This document shows, one piece after another, positions 29,681 through 39,351 of a stretch of DNA of 64,000 bases (position 1 is its first letter; every line of letters starts with the position of its first letter). The translations under genes and the position numbers were made by a program. The notes beneath the pieces were generated by a model, which worked only from the letters and a program-made list of their open reading frames with translations, did no database searches and was not told the DNA's origin. This stretch comes from Thermoplasmata archaeon (GTDB taxonomy: Archaea; Thermoplasmatota; Thermoplasmata; Thermoplasmatales; Thermoplasmataceae): NCBI GenBank assembly GCA_021794355.1, contig JAJYRA010000031.1, forward strand, positions 1 through 64,000. The letters are read 5' to 3'.

Positions 29681-31576
29681 ATGGAAAAAATTAATATAAG
29701 AATGCATTCACCATTAATGCCCTCGCGGAAGTCAATTTCACTTGGCGAATTAAACTCTGAGGAATATTTGAAAATAGGTCACCACGGACTTATTGCAAGT
29801 AATCGAACTGCAGCTCTCATTGGGATGAATGGTACAATAGACTGGGCATGTTTACCAAATTTCAATTCAGACCCCATCTTTGATTCTATTCTTGATTCTA
29901 AGAAAGGGGGTAGGTTTGTATTACAGCCCTCTCTTACGAATGATGTAGAGGCTTCTCAATTCTATATTGATAACACCAATATATTGGTTACCGAGTTTAA
30001 AAAATATAATCAGGTCATTTTAAGAATTACGGATTTCATACCAACCTCAAAATTCACAACCATCAATTTCCCGGAAATTCATAGATATGTTGAAACGCCC
30101 GTTGAAGGTATTAAGATTCATTCAGAGGTAAAACTCTCCTTTCACTTTGGACAAAAGTCCCACAATATATCAAAATACAAATTTGGTTACCTTTTCAATA
30201 GTGAAAATGAATACGTGGGGCTCTCTTCTGACTTTCCCTTCAGAAATGAAAAGGGATATCTCATTTCTGATTTCTTCACAAAGAAAAAGGGTAGTGGTTG
30301 GATGATTACATTCTATGGAATGCAACACATTCAAAAAACAACAGACTATAAGTCATTTGAACTCATGGAACACACTGCCAATTCTCAAAAAGAATGGATC
30401 TCTTCTGGTAATTTTCCCATCACCCATAATCATGAAGTCATAAGATCAGCTCTAGTGTTAAAAGGATTAATATATGAGCCAACAGGATTAATGGTGGCAG
30501 CACCGACCACCAGTCTCCCCGAATCCATAGGAGGCGACAGAAATTACGATTATCGTTTTTCTTGGGTAAGGGATGTGGCGTATGTAATTGAATCTCTTAC
30601 AATGCTTGGTTACAAAAATGAAGCGGTAAAATTTCTTTATGACGTGATGGAAAGAGTTAAGATGGAGGGTCATCTTAAGACCATTTATTCCATCAATGAA
30701 TACGATAATTTGGAAGAAAAAATAGTAGATTATGAAGGTTATAAAAAGTCTGCCCCAGTTAGGGTTGGAAATTTGGCTGCAAGTCAATTGCAGATAGATG
30801 AGTATGGTAGTCTGATTAACGCGGTATATCATGTTGCCTATAGTGGCGGGTTGATAAACACCTATCTATGGGACTTTGTCAGGACAATGCTTGCAAAACT
30901 TACAGAAATTTGGAGGTTTGGGGACTCAAGTATCTGGGAGTTCAGGACGGAGCCGTTACACTATACCTATTCAAAGGCGATCGCTTGGTCTGCTTTTCAA
31001 AGAGGAGTTGATATGTCGAAAAAGTTGGGTTTAACTGCACCAGTGGCAGAATGGAAGGCTCAAGCAGACACAATAAAGAAGGAATTGATGCAAAATGCTT
31101 TTGACAAGGAGGAAAATTCATTCATGCAGTATTACGGTTCTAAATCTACTGATGCATCCCTGTTAAGATTGCCTCTTCTTGGATTCTTACCCCCAAGTCA
31201 CCCGGCAATTACAGGTACCGTTAAGAAAATTGAACAGGATCTCATGGTAAATGGATATTTATTCAAGAGATACTCTGAAGAGGATAACTTCTCCTCAAAG
31301 GATAATGCATTCACTTTACTTTCATTCTGGTACGTGGAAGATCTTATTATTATGGGAAAGGTCAATAAGGCAAAGGAAGTTCTTGAAAGAATTATATCAC
31401 ATTCTAATTATTTAGGTCTAATATCTGAAGAAATTGATCTTAAAACGGGGGAACTTCTGGGAAACTTCCCTCAAGCATTAAGTCATTTAGGGCTTATTCG
31501 TGCAACGGTAAGGTTGAACAGGGTTTCCAAAAATCGTGGAAGGATAGGGCACGAGTTAAAATTTACTTTATTTTAG
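29681..31576 (+). CDS. Glycoside hydrolase family 15 (glucoamylase/trehalase-like)
   Basis: GHHGLIASNRTAALIGMNGTIDWACLP; AAPTTSLPESIGGDRNYDYRFSWVRD; GNFPQALSHLGLI. Confidence 0.93.
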   Translation: MEKINIRMHSPLMPSRKSISLGELNSEEYLKIGHHGLIASNRTAALIGMNGTIDWACLPNFNSDPIFDSILDSKKGGRFVLQPSLTNDVEASQFYIDNTNILVTEFKKYNQVILRITDFIPTSKFTTINFPEIHRYVETPVEGIKIHSEVKLSFHFGQKSHNISKYKFGYLFNSENEYVGLSSDFPFRNEKGYLISDFFTKKKGSGWMITFYGMQHIQKTTDYKSFELMEHTANSQKEWISSGNFPITHNHEVIRSALVLKGLIYEPTGLMVAAPTTSLPESIGGDRNYDYRFSWVRDVAYVIESLTMLGYKNEAVKFLYDVMERVKMEGHLKTIYSINEYDNLEEKIVDYEGYKKSAPVRVGNLAASQLQIDEYGSLINAVYHVAYSGGLINTYLWDFVRTMLAKLTEIWRFGDSSIWEFRTEPLHYTYSKAIAWSAFQRGVDMSKKLGLTAPVAEWKAQADTIKKELMQNAFDKEENSFMQYYGSKSTDASLLRLPLLGFLPPSHPAITGTVKKIEQDLMVNGYLFKRYSEEDNFSSKDNAFTLLSFWYVEDLIIMGKVNKAKEVLERIISHSNYLGLISEEIDLKTGELLGNFPQALSHLGLIRATVRLNRVSKNRGRIGHELKFTLF

Positions 31577-31782
31577 GTGTGGTCTTCAGCGTAATCCTTT
31601 AAGCTTTAGAGGGTCGAGGACCTTCATTACAAGGACTTTATTTCCTTTATCTTACTCCTCTCCATAAATAATTATCATAGGCGTAACCTTGACCATTGGA
31701 GGTCCTATCAGTACAAAATATGTCTTCATTATGTATTTCATTCCAATTCAGCGGTTCTTGGCTATCTTTTTAAACTCCGTAA

Positions 31783-31830
31783 AGTAAAATGAAGGTTTTA
31801 AAAAAACATGTATCTCTGCTTCATTTTACT
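31783..31830. promoter_or_regulatory. Perfect 12-bp inverted repeat with 24-nt spacer upstream of the sugar-binding protein gene
   Basis: AGTAAAATGAAG (31783-31794) ... CTTCATTTTACT (31819-31830); TATA-like ATTTAAAAATA follows at about 31843. Confidence 0.6.
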
Positions 31831-31908
31831 CGCACTAATAGTATTTAAAAATAACTAATAGCTGTAACATATTAATATAGGATAATTATCATGTCAGAAA
31901 TGATTTGA

Positions 31909-33324
31909 ATGGAGAATCCAATAGAACCAAAACCAAAGAAAATGAGTAAACTGATTCCCATAATAGCGATCGTGGTTGTTATTGTGGTGGTGGGGTCCTT
32001 TGTTGGGCTGGATTATAAAAACCTATTCCCCCCCTCTACTACCCCTACTACCTCTAACCAGGTCCTATATGTATATCCGGGAGTCAGCGGGCCGGCTAAT
32101 TCGGAGCATCTTCTAGGAGGATGTGTAGTTGCTGAGATGAAGGGTGGGTCAACACCTGCGGCTTCGGCGCAGTTAATGGCATATCTTTTGAATCCTGCTG
32201 TACAAAAAGCGTGTGAAGCAAAGACTGGGTTTATACCGGTTGATAAGTCTTCTTATACTATCAATCCAAGCAAAACTGTACCTACCATATATAGTTCATC
32301 TAACAGCACAGCTCAAGTTTCTTACTATACCAGTATAAGCACTGCCGATGAATCATACGTTACAGGAGTGATTAATAACTTCCAAAAGGATTATCCAAAC
32401 ATTCACGTCTCTGTCAGTTTTGTAACTGCCCCATCAATAGTTGAAGAAGTATCATCCCTAGTAACTGGGAACTCACATGCAAACGTGGTTATGACTATAG
32501 ACAACTTAGATATCGGAGTATTGTTCTATGATGGCTATCTTGCACCATTAAATGGGGCTAAGATTACAGCTGGTGAAGGAACAATAAGCTCGGTGACAAA
32601 TTTGACCAATTATGAAGTTTCCGTCTTCCATGGAGAGTATTTCCTAACACAGTTAGTAAACATACCACTAGTATGGATGGATTACACAGCCATGCAGGGT
32701 GCAGGAATAACAAAAGTTCCAACAACTTACAGTCAGCTGTACACAGACGCTAAAATACTGGATAAGAAATATGGGGTAGGAGAAATTAACATACAGGGAC
32801 ATGGTGGATCAAGCACACCTACTGAGTTATATCAGTGGATGGTACAGTTTGGTGGAAATCCAATGATGTTCAATGACAGTGGTGATATACAGGCAATGGA
32901 ATACATGTACAACCTTAGCCAATACTTTTCACCAGACTATAAGACATCGTACTGGGCAACATATACAGGCTTAGCTTCAAACTCTTACACAATGATGTAT
33001 TATCAATGGCCAGGTTCAGTAAATCTAACTAAACTTGGAATGAAAAGTTACAATAGTACAGACACTGTTGCAAATGTTTCACTGAAGGCAATCCAAGGAG
33101 GAGTCTTCTTAAGAAGCCCGGTTTCCTGGATAGGTCAGTGGCAAACGCTTATGGACAAGGCATGGGTGAAAATAGTTGAGGATCATGTTTCCTCCTGGAC
33201 TAGTATTCCTTCTATATTGCAGTCTGAAAATAGTGCAATGAACTCTTTCCTGCAAACAAACTACAATCAGCAGGTAGCTAATGAATATGAAAACGGAACG
33301 TACGCACCCATAGAGGGAGCGTAA
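31909..33324 (+). CDS. ABC transporter extracellular sugar-binding protein with rearranged segment order
   Basis: N-terminal anchor; SBP core VSYYTSISTADESYVTGVINNFQKDYPNIHVSV and C-terminal GVFLRSPVSWIGQWQTLMDKAWVKIV; C-lobe-like GG...AASAQLMAYLLNPAVQKACEAKTGFIPV lies near the N-terminus. Confidence 0.88.
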   Translation: MENPIEPKPKKMSKLIPIIAIVVVIVVVGSFVGLDYKNLFPPSTTPTTSNQVLYVYPGVSGPANSEHLLGGCVVAEMKGGSTPAASAQLMAYLLNPAVQKACEAKTGFIPVDKSSYTINPSKTVPTIYSSSNSTAQVSYYTSISTADESYVTGVINNFQKDYPNIHVSVSFVTAPSIVEEVSSLVTGNSHANVVMTIDNLDIGVLFYDGYLAPLNGAKITAGEGTISSVTNLTNYEVSVFHGEYFLTQLVNIPLVWMDYTAMQGAGITKVPTTYSQLYTDAKILDKKYGVGEINIQGHGGSSTPTELYQWMVQFGGNPMMFNDSGDIQAMEYMYNLSQYFSPDYKTSYWATYTGLASNSYTMMYYQWPGSVNLTKLGMKSYNSTDTVANVSLKAIQGGVFLRSPVSWIGQWQTLMDKAWVKIVEDHVSSWTSIPSILQSENSAMNSFLQTNYNQQVANEYENGTYAPIEGA

Positions 33325-33327
33325 ACC

Positions 33328-33335
33328 TTTTTTTT
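33328..33335 (+). terminator. T8 tract 3' of the sugar-binding protein gene, probable archaeal terminator
   Basis: Stop TAA at 33322-33324 followed by CC-TTTTTTTT-AATAAA. Confidence 0.5.
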
Positions 33336-33803
33336 AATAAATTATAAAACAAATTACCACTTATTTCACTTTATCAATTGTGATTGTAATCTATAGCGAG
33401 GGAACTTCCCAAATTCTTTTTTTTTATTTCCAGTAACATTAATAAACAGTTCAACTAGTGTAATGGTCTGCCCCCGTAATTTCTGACTGCACAAATATTC
33501 CTGGAAGGAAGTCAATAGAGATAGGTACATCACATAAATATCTATATTACAGGACACAATTCGTCGTAAAATGGAGACACAAAAAGGGGATAACTGTATG
33601 GATAACATTGTTAATGTAATGTCTAAAGAGTTAAACGCAAATCTTGTATCTGTATAGTCATTATTTCGTTAAAGAAAAATTGGATGACATATTCACTTTA
33701 ATATCTGCCTAGGTTACCAAACTTTGAGCTTTTATATTTTGCTAAATCACTTATAAAGGCTGTAAAAATAAGGATAAAATTAGGTTAGAGTCAAAGACGT
33801 TAC

Positions 33804-34817
33804 CTATTTTACAACCTTTTCTAAAACCCCTTCAGAATTATATATATTATACCTATTGAGATCAAATCCTACGGTATCATTTATCTCATATGGTTTAGAC
33901 GTTTTAAGAACAACTCTCTTCTCTCCGTCATCTTGCTCAGGGTTTTGGGATTCAATAAAGCAACTGATATGATAACTACCTTCTTCGTGTGTACACAATT
34001 CGACCCTTCCACTAACGGATTTGCCTTCTTTTATCCAGTAGTCTCTAAACCCTATTATTTTGTCAGGTAAATTGAGATATTCACCATCGATAAAATTCAT
34101 TGGGTATTCACCCACAAAATCTCCAAGCCACTTCGATCTTGGCTCATTTAAGATTTGATCATATTCACCTATCTGTTCGATCCTTCCATCTCTCAAAACA
34201 GCCACTCTATCTGACAATGTAGCCGCCTCTATTTGATCATGGGTAACATATACAAACGTGTGCCCCAATTCCTTTTGAATCTTTTTAAGTTCTGCCCTAG
34301 CTGTATATCTAACTCTAGCATCAAGGTTACTTAATGGTTCATCCAAAAGGAAAATCTTAGGATCTCTAACCAGAGCTCTAGCCAGGGCAACTCTCTGTTT
34401 TTGACCACCACTAAGCTGATTTATACCCCTTTGCAGTACTTCACTTATTTTCAAAGTTTCAGCAATTGCTTCAATTTTTCCTTTTATTTTACTTTTTTCA
34501 AATTTAGCCATTTTCAATGGGAATTGGATATTTTGATACACTGTCATATTGGGATATAACGCATAATTTTGAAATACCATAGCTATGTTTCTTTTGTTTG
34601 GAGGTCTCTTACTGATATCCTGGCCATCGAGAAATATTTTACCAGCAGTAAGATCTTCAATTCCAACGGTGGTTCTTAATAGTGTGCTTTTTCCCATGCC
34701 TGACGGACCAAGAATGACCAAAAATTCCCCATCGTATACTTCTAAATCTAACTTATTCAGAACCCTTTTGTTACCATACAATTTATAAACGTTCTCATAA
34801 CGCATTTTTACATTCAT
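33804..34817 (-). CDS. ABC transporter ATP-binding protein (MalK/UgpC type)
   Basis: Walker A GPSGMGKST, signature LSGGQKQRVALARAL, Walker B IFLLDEPLSNLD. Confidence 0.95.
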   Translation of the reverse strand: MNVKMRYENVYKLYGNKRVLNKLDLEVYDGEFLVILGPSGMGKSTLLRTTVGIEDLTAGKIFLDGQDISKRPPNKRNIAMVFQNYALYPNMTVYQNIQFPLKMAKFEKSKIKGKIEAIAETLKISEVLQRGINQLSGGQKQRVALARALVRDPKIFLLDEPLSNLDARVRYTARAELKKIQKELGHTFVYVTHDQIEAATLSDRVAVLRDGRIEQIGEYDQILNEPRSKWLGDFVGEYPMNFIDGEYLNLPDKIIGFRDYWIKEGKSVSGRVELCTHEEGSYHISCFIESQNPEQDDGEKRVVLKTSKPYEINDTVGFDLNRYNIYNSEGVLEKVVK

Positions 34818-35656
34818 CCTACAAGACCTCCTGAAAGATATGAACCTTTCAAATATTTCTGCAATATAATGGCAAGAATGATTACCGGGATGGTGGCAAC
34901 CAATGCAAATGTCGCAGACTCCAAGGGTAGATTCCTTGATACATAGTTATATAAAGTTACTGGAAAAGTTGAGTCTGTTGGAACTATTGGGGCAATAATA
35001 ACTGCATATGTAAACTCATCCCAAGAAGTCATCCATGCCAGTAAAAAAGCTACCATAATTGGCACTTTCATCATCGGTAGAAGTATTCTTGAAAATGTTG
35101 ATGAAAATGATGCTCCATCAACTCTTGCCTGATATTCCAGATCCCTAGGAAGACTTCTGAAACCACTAAGGGATATAAAAACAGACAGGGGAAGAACAAC
35201 TAATTCCTGAGCAAAGGCAACTCCAAATACTGTATTGTCTAAATTAGCATGCAAAAAGTAGATGGATATGGGAATGGCAATGACCAGACCAGGCATCATA
35301 TTTATTATGAATAGAAACACAATTAACTTATTAGATATTCCAGAAGTCAATTTTGAAAGCCCATATCCCGCTGGTATCCCTAACCCTAGAGCTATTCCTC
35401 CAACTAAAAACGCAACTTCAAGGCTTCTTTCAAGAGGTCCAACAAGATCAACCTCCTTAAATGACTGTGTTATATTTTGAAGCGTGAAAGCCAAAGGAAT
35501 TTGAGCAGGATATATTCTGTCGAAGGTTAAGTACGCAGGTTGAACTACATATATAATCAAAATCCATAGTGGGTAAATGAAAACTATAGACAGAATAAGG
35601 ACAACAATATAAGTACTCCAGTGACCCTTTCCTTCATCTGACATGGTCCTTTGCAC
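34814..35656 (-). CDS. Sugar ABC transporter permease (MalG-like)
   Basis: EYQARVDGASFSSTFSRILLPMMKVPIM, EAA-like loop of carbohydrate permeases. Confidence 0.92.
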   Translation of the reverse strand: MQRTMSDEGKGHWSTYIVVLILSIVFIYPLWILIIYVVQPAYLTFDRIYPAQIPLAFTLQNITQSFKEVDLVGPLERSLEVAFLVGGIALGLGIPAGYGLSKLTSGISNKLIVFLFIINMMPGLVIAIPISIYFLHANLDNTVFGVAFAQELVVLPLSVFISLSGFRSLPRDLEYQARVDGASFSSTFSRILLPMMKVPIMVAFLLAWMTSWDEFTYAVIIAPIVPTDSTFPVTLYNYVSRNLPLESATFALVATIPVIILAIILQKYLKGSYLSGGLVG

Positions 35657-36551
35657 CCCCTAATTTTACAACAATTATAGAATAGAGCATTATTATGGCT
35701 AAAAGCACAGTTGCTGCGGCATATGATATATTTCTAGTGAGGGACGACGAGTAGTTCTCATAAATAAGTGTGTTCAGGATTAATGGATGATATCCTATGA
35801 TAACCAATGGCAAAGCAAATATATTGAATTCACTCACTCCTCTTACCAGAAGCGCTATTGACATTATGGGTGCTATGTTGGGAAGTGTTATGTGAACGAA
35901 CCTATTAAATGATCCTGCACCATCAACTGATGCAGCCTCATATAGGGAAGGGGGCAAAGAAGATAATCCACCATACAGAATCAATGCTACTAAAGGGGTA
36001 TTCTTCCAAAAATCGGAAAACATTACAACACCTAATGATGATGAATTTGTATAAAACCAGTCAATCGGTCTCAACCCCAATCCTACTAAAGCTGAATTTG
36101 CATAGCCACCAACTGCTTGAAATATTATGGAAAAGACAAAGGCACTAACTACCGTTGATATTCCAAGTGGTATTATGACTAAGGTGGAAAAGGCCTTTTT
36201 CCCCTTGAAAGGCTTAACAAGGACCATCGCTATTGCCAGTGCGATAAATAACTGAATTAAGAGGGCACCAACACTTACAAGAAGTGTGTTGATTAATGCC
36301 CCATATAACCCATAACTGGGAAGGGCATAATAATTTGCCAGTGTGAACCCGTGGCGTCCTATAAAGCTGTCATAAACAACCGTAATTGCAGGTACTATTG
36401 CAAGACCTATCACATAAACCAATGCTGGGATTGCAAAAATAAGGTAAAAAATATCTTTCTTAAATTCTTTCTTAAACCGTTGACCGCGCGATAAAGAAGA
36501 TGGATCTCCTTGGTCAGCATTATTTAATTTTTCAATAGTACTACTCTCCAT
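35634..36551 (-). CDS. Sugar ABC transporter permease (MalF-like)
   Basis: LYEAASVDGAGSFNRFVHITLPNIAPIM EAA loop. Confidence 0.92.
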   Translation of the reverse strand: MESSTIEKLNNADQGDPSSLSRGQRFKKEFKKDIFYLIFAIPALVYVIGLAIVPAITVVYDSFIGRHGFTLANYYALPSYGLYGALINTLLVSVGALLIQLFIALAIAMVLVKPFKGKKAFSTLVIIPLGISTVVSAFVFSIIFQAVGGYANSALVGLGLRPIDWFYTNSSSLGVVMFSDFWKNTPLVALILYGGLSSLPPSLYEAASVDGAGSFNRFVHITLPNIAPIMSIALLVRGVSEFNIFALPLVIIGYHPLILNTLIYENYSSSLTRNISYAAATVLLAIIMLYSIIVVKLGGAKDHVR

Positions 36552-36942
36552 ATTTTACTCACTCCTTAGATCTATCGAAAGTAAATGTTTCATCACCTTT
36601 GAACTTCAATCTGGACTATCCCCTAGATGAGAAACCTTAAATTCCTTCAATTCGAAACTGTTTGAACACAAGTAGCTCTCTACAAAGGCACTTGATCCAT
36701 AGTATCCTATACCTTCATGATTATATATATTTTTTTCACTAAGTTAAATAGTAGCATTTAAAAATGATAATTTTTTCCATTTGTATTCCCCTTTCATCCT
36801 TGCCTTATTTGAAAAAGTTTTCCACCTATGGTTTTAGGCAAAAAAGTACTCGAGTTTTTATTAAACTCTACTTTAAACCTTGCCAGTTAATCCCAGTCTC
36901 AATTACAAAATATACAACATCGAAGCTAGACAAATGCAATTA

Positions 36943-38688
36943 TCATTCCTCAGTTTTGGTGTTACTTTCTGGTACCTTAACTTTGGCAAATCCTAACTCA
37001 TCAAGAACTGGTCTGGTAAATTCTGGATGCTCAAACTGTTCCTTAAACCCTGAAAGAACCCCCCATGGATAGAATACTGCCATAGATACCACGAATACTA
37101 TGAGAGTTGCAAAGTCGAAAGATATTAAAGTTCCCCATGCAACCGGTAATGTAATAGCAAATGTGGAGTTAATACCTATAGAAGAGAAATTCAATGAAGT
37201 GATGGTTCCGGTAAATCCATCTGAACCAACGAGGGTCATTATGGTTATGAAGACGATGTAAGCAACATACCAAATAGCATTCTTCGCTCCAATTTTTACC
37301 TTGGAGATAATCCCGATCAAAAGGGCACCGATAAACATAAGAAAGACTGCATATGGTTCAGAAGGCCATCCCGCCCAAAATGGGATAAGTGAACTCAATC
37401 CCACAGAGAGAGGGGCTATAAACCACATCCCCTTAAACATCTGTTCTTTTTTTGTAACCCCCTGTCTTCTCGAAACCATTAAGGCAATTGGAGTGACCGC
37501 TAAACCGAGATAACCAGCGGCCGACGCATCATCTATAAAACTATAAATCGACGGTACTGGGGCTGAAAGAAATACAATAATAGCTCCTATCATTGTAAAA
37601 GTTATTAATGCTACCAGAGGAATTGAATGCTTTATATCTATGTCCTTAAGTTTCTTATTTATGAAACCAGATCGGCCAATGGCCATCATAACTCTTGCAC
37701 CACTACCTGCATAGATATATCCTGTCACATAGGGAGCAAGGAAACCCGTTACAAGAGCTGCAATAAAGATCCAGAAGAAACCAGATCTATGTGCGAAAAC
37801 GAAGAATGGATTCAATCCGATTAGCGCGGGAGCACTTGTCAGTGCCGCAAAATCACCAGGTTTTATCCCAAAAGAGCTCCAGTGGAACCCCATAATAATT
37901 GCAAAGGCAACACCGATGTAGATGAGTGATTCGATAATTACAGTAAATAGCATGGCCTTAGTGACATCATTCTTATGCTTAGTTTCCTCCGCTAAATCTG
38001 GTATAACTCTTGTAGCACCAAAGTCATACATTGCCAGAGGCATTATGGAAAGAAAAGAAATTAAGGGTGTATGCGATGGAAAAAATCCATACTTAAAAAG
38101 ATTCTTTGCATTGAATACAAATCCAATTAGTCCGATAACCATAGCAATGTAAAAAATAAGTTTAATGAGTCCGATCCAGTTACTGGTCTTTCCAAACTGT
38201 TTAATTCCAAAATAATTTATGGGGATAAAAGTTAGAAGTAATACCACTCCAAGTAACCCACCATCAAAAGTTGGGAACCCTTGCTTTGTTACAAATAATC
38301 CTGGAAGAAAATAGCCGGAACCAATAATTATTGCAACCACTTCTATGGGTGGTATGAACAGATACCACAGGATATCTGCCATGGAATTTATCAGGTTTGT
38401 CCATCTACCGTGAGTATAAATAGAGTATCTGGTAGGACCACCCGCTTCTGGATAGACTTTACTCAGTTCAACGTAAGTAAAAGTTACCATTAAATAAATA
38501 AATGCTCCAAAGATGAATGCAACAATAGCGCTGGGACCGGCACCTGCAACCATATCTATTGTTCCAAAAAGGGCACCATTTCCCAATGATCCTGCGACCC
38601 CAATGATCAAGAGTTCGTAAAAGCCTAATTCCTTCTTAAGTCTAGGTTTCCTTAATAATCCTTTCCTTCTTTCACTTGTAGATTCCAT
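36943..38688 (-). CDS. APC-family amino acid permease
   Basis: 581 aa polytopic; KKELGFYELLIIGVAGSLGNGALFGT...VYPEAGGPTRYS. Confidence 0.9.
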   Translation of the reverse strand: MESTSERRKGLLRKPRLKKELGFYELLIIGVAGSLGNGALFGTIDMVAGAGPSAIVAFIFGAFIYLMVTFTYVELSKVYPEAGGPTRYSIYTHGRWTNLINSMADILWYLFIPPIEVVAIIIGSGYFLPGLFVTKQGFPTFDGGLLGVVLLLTFIPINYFGIKQFGKTSNWIGLIKLIFYIAMVIGLIGFVFNAKNLFKYGFFPSHTPLISFLSIMPLAMYDFGATRVIPDLAEETKHKNDVTKAMLFTVIIESLIYIGVAFAIIMGFHWSSFGIKPGDFAALTSAPALIGLNPFFVFAHRSGFFWIFIAALVTGFLAPYVTGYIYAGSGARVMMAIGRSGFINKKLKDIDIKHSIPLVALITFTMIGAIIVFLSAPVPSIYSFIDDASAAGYLGLAVTPIALMVSRRQGVTKKEQMFKGMWFIAPLSVGLSSLIPFWAGWPSEPYAVFLMFIGALLIGIISKVKIGAKNAIWYVAYIVFITIMTLVGSDGFTGTITSLNFSSIGINSTFAITLPVAWGTLISFDFATLIVFVVSMAVFYPWGVLSGFKEQFEHPEFTRPVLDELGFAKVKVPESNTKTEE

Positions 38689-39070
38689 CTATCGCTAATC
38701 TGCACTATATTATTTAGTATTTTTTTCACAAAATTTAATAATTATGAGAATGAATTTAATAGAAAACAAACATTTTCCGTGGTATTTTAGGTGAGATACT
38801 CGTTAGAAAAGGTATTTGGTTAGGTTTCACCGTACTTTTTTTAAATCTGAAAATAAAATATATTTTTAATATTATGAAGTTCCTCACTAAATATTAAAAA
38901 AATAAATAGCTCGAGCTAAAAAGACGGCATCTCCGACTTAATTTTCTAAAATTTCGTTTTAAAGTTTATAGACAGATTATCCAACGTAACTTGAATTGTC
39001 CGGAAGAATATTCACGCCCAGAAGATTAGCAATTAACGCAAGAGTGTAATATATTTATATCTACATGTTA

Positions 39071-39161
39071 ACATCGAATCCGTTATTGATTCGATGTCAG
39101 CTTGCTAAATGGCACAAAAAACGAAGCCTGACTTTATCTACTATGCTATGTCGCTTAGCAA
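39071..39161 (+). promoter_or_regulatory. Cluster of overlapping inverted repeats (candidate operator or structured leader/ncRNA)
   Basis: S1 ACATCGAATC/GATTCGATGT (39071-39080/39088-39097); S2 GTCAGCTT/AAG-C-CTGAC (39096-39103/39124-39132); S3 TTGCTAA/TTAGCAA (39102-39108/39155-39161); TATA-like tract just upstream. Confidence 0.45.
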
Positions 39162-39351
39162 AGAATGATGAATATCACTCCATAGAAAGGAAATCAAGCA
39201 AATGAAGAGTATATGAATGGCTCTTTAAATTAAAAGGTCATTAATAGAGTTTTAACGGGGTTGTAGGGCTTTGAATCAACATATTATTTCGTATTTAACC
39301 CAGAATGCAAATTGAAAAATTTAAATTACGTTGTATTGATCTATTCAATGT

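Noticed and set aside
33366-33608. 80-aa - strand ORF between convergent genes
   Set aside because: In an AT-rich intergenic gap, no coding-like pattern or family; treated as non-coding.
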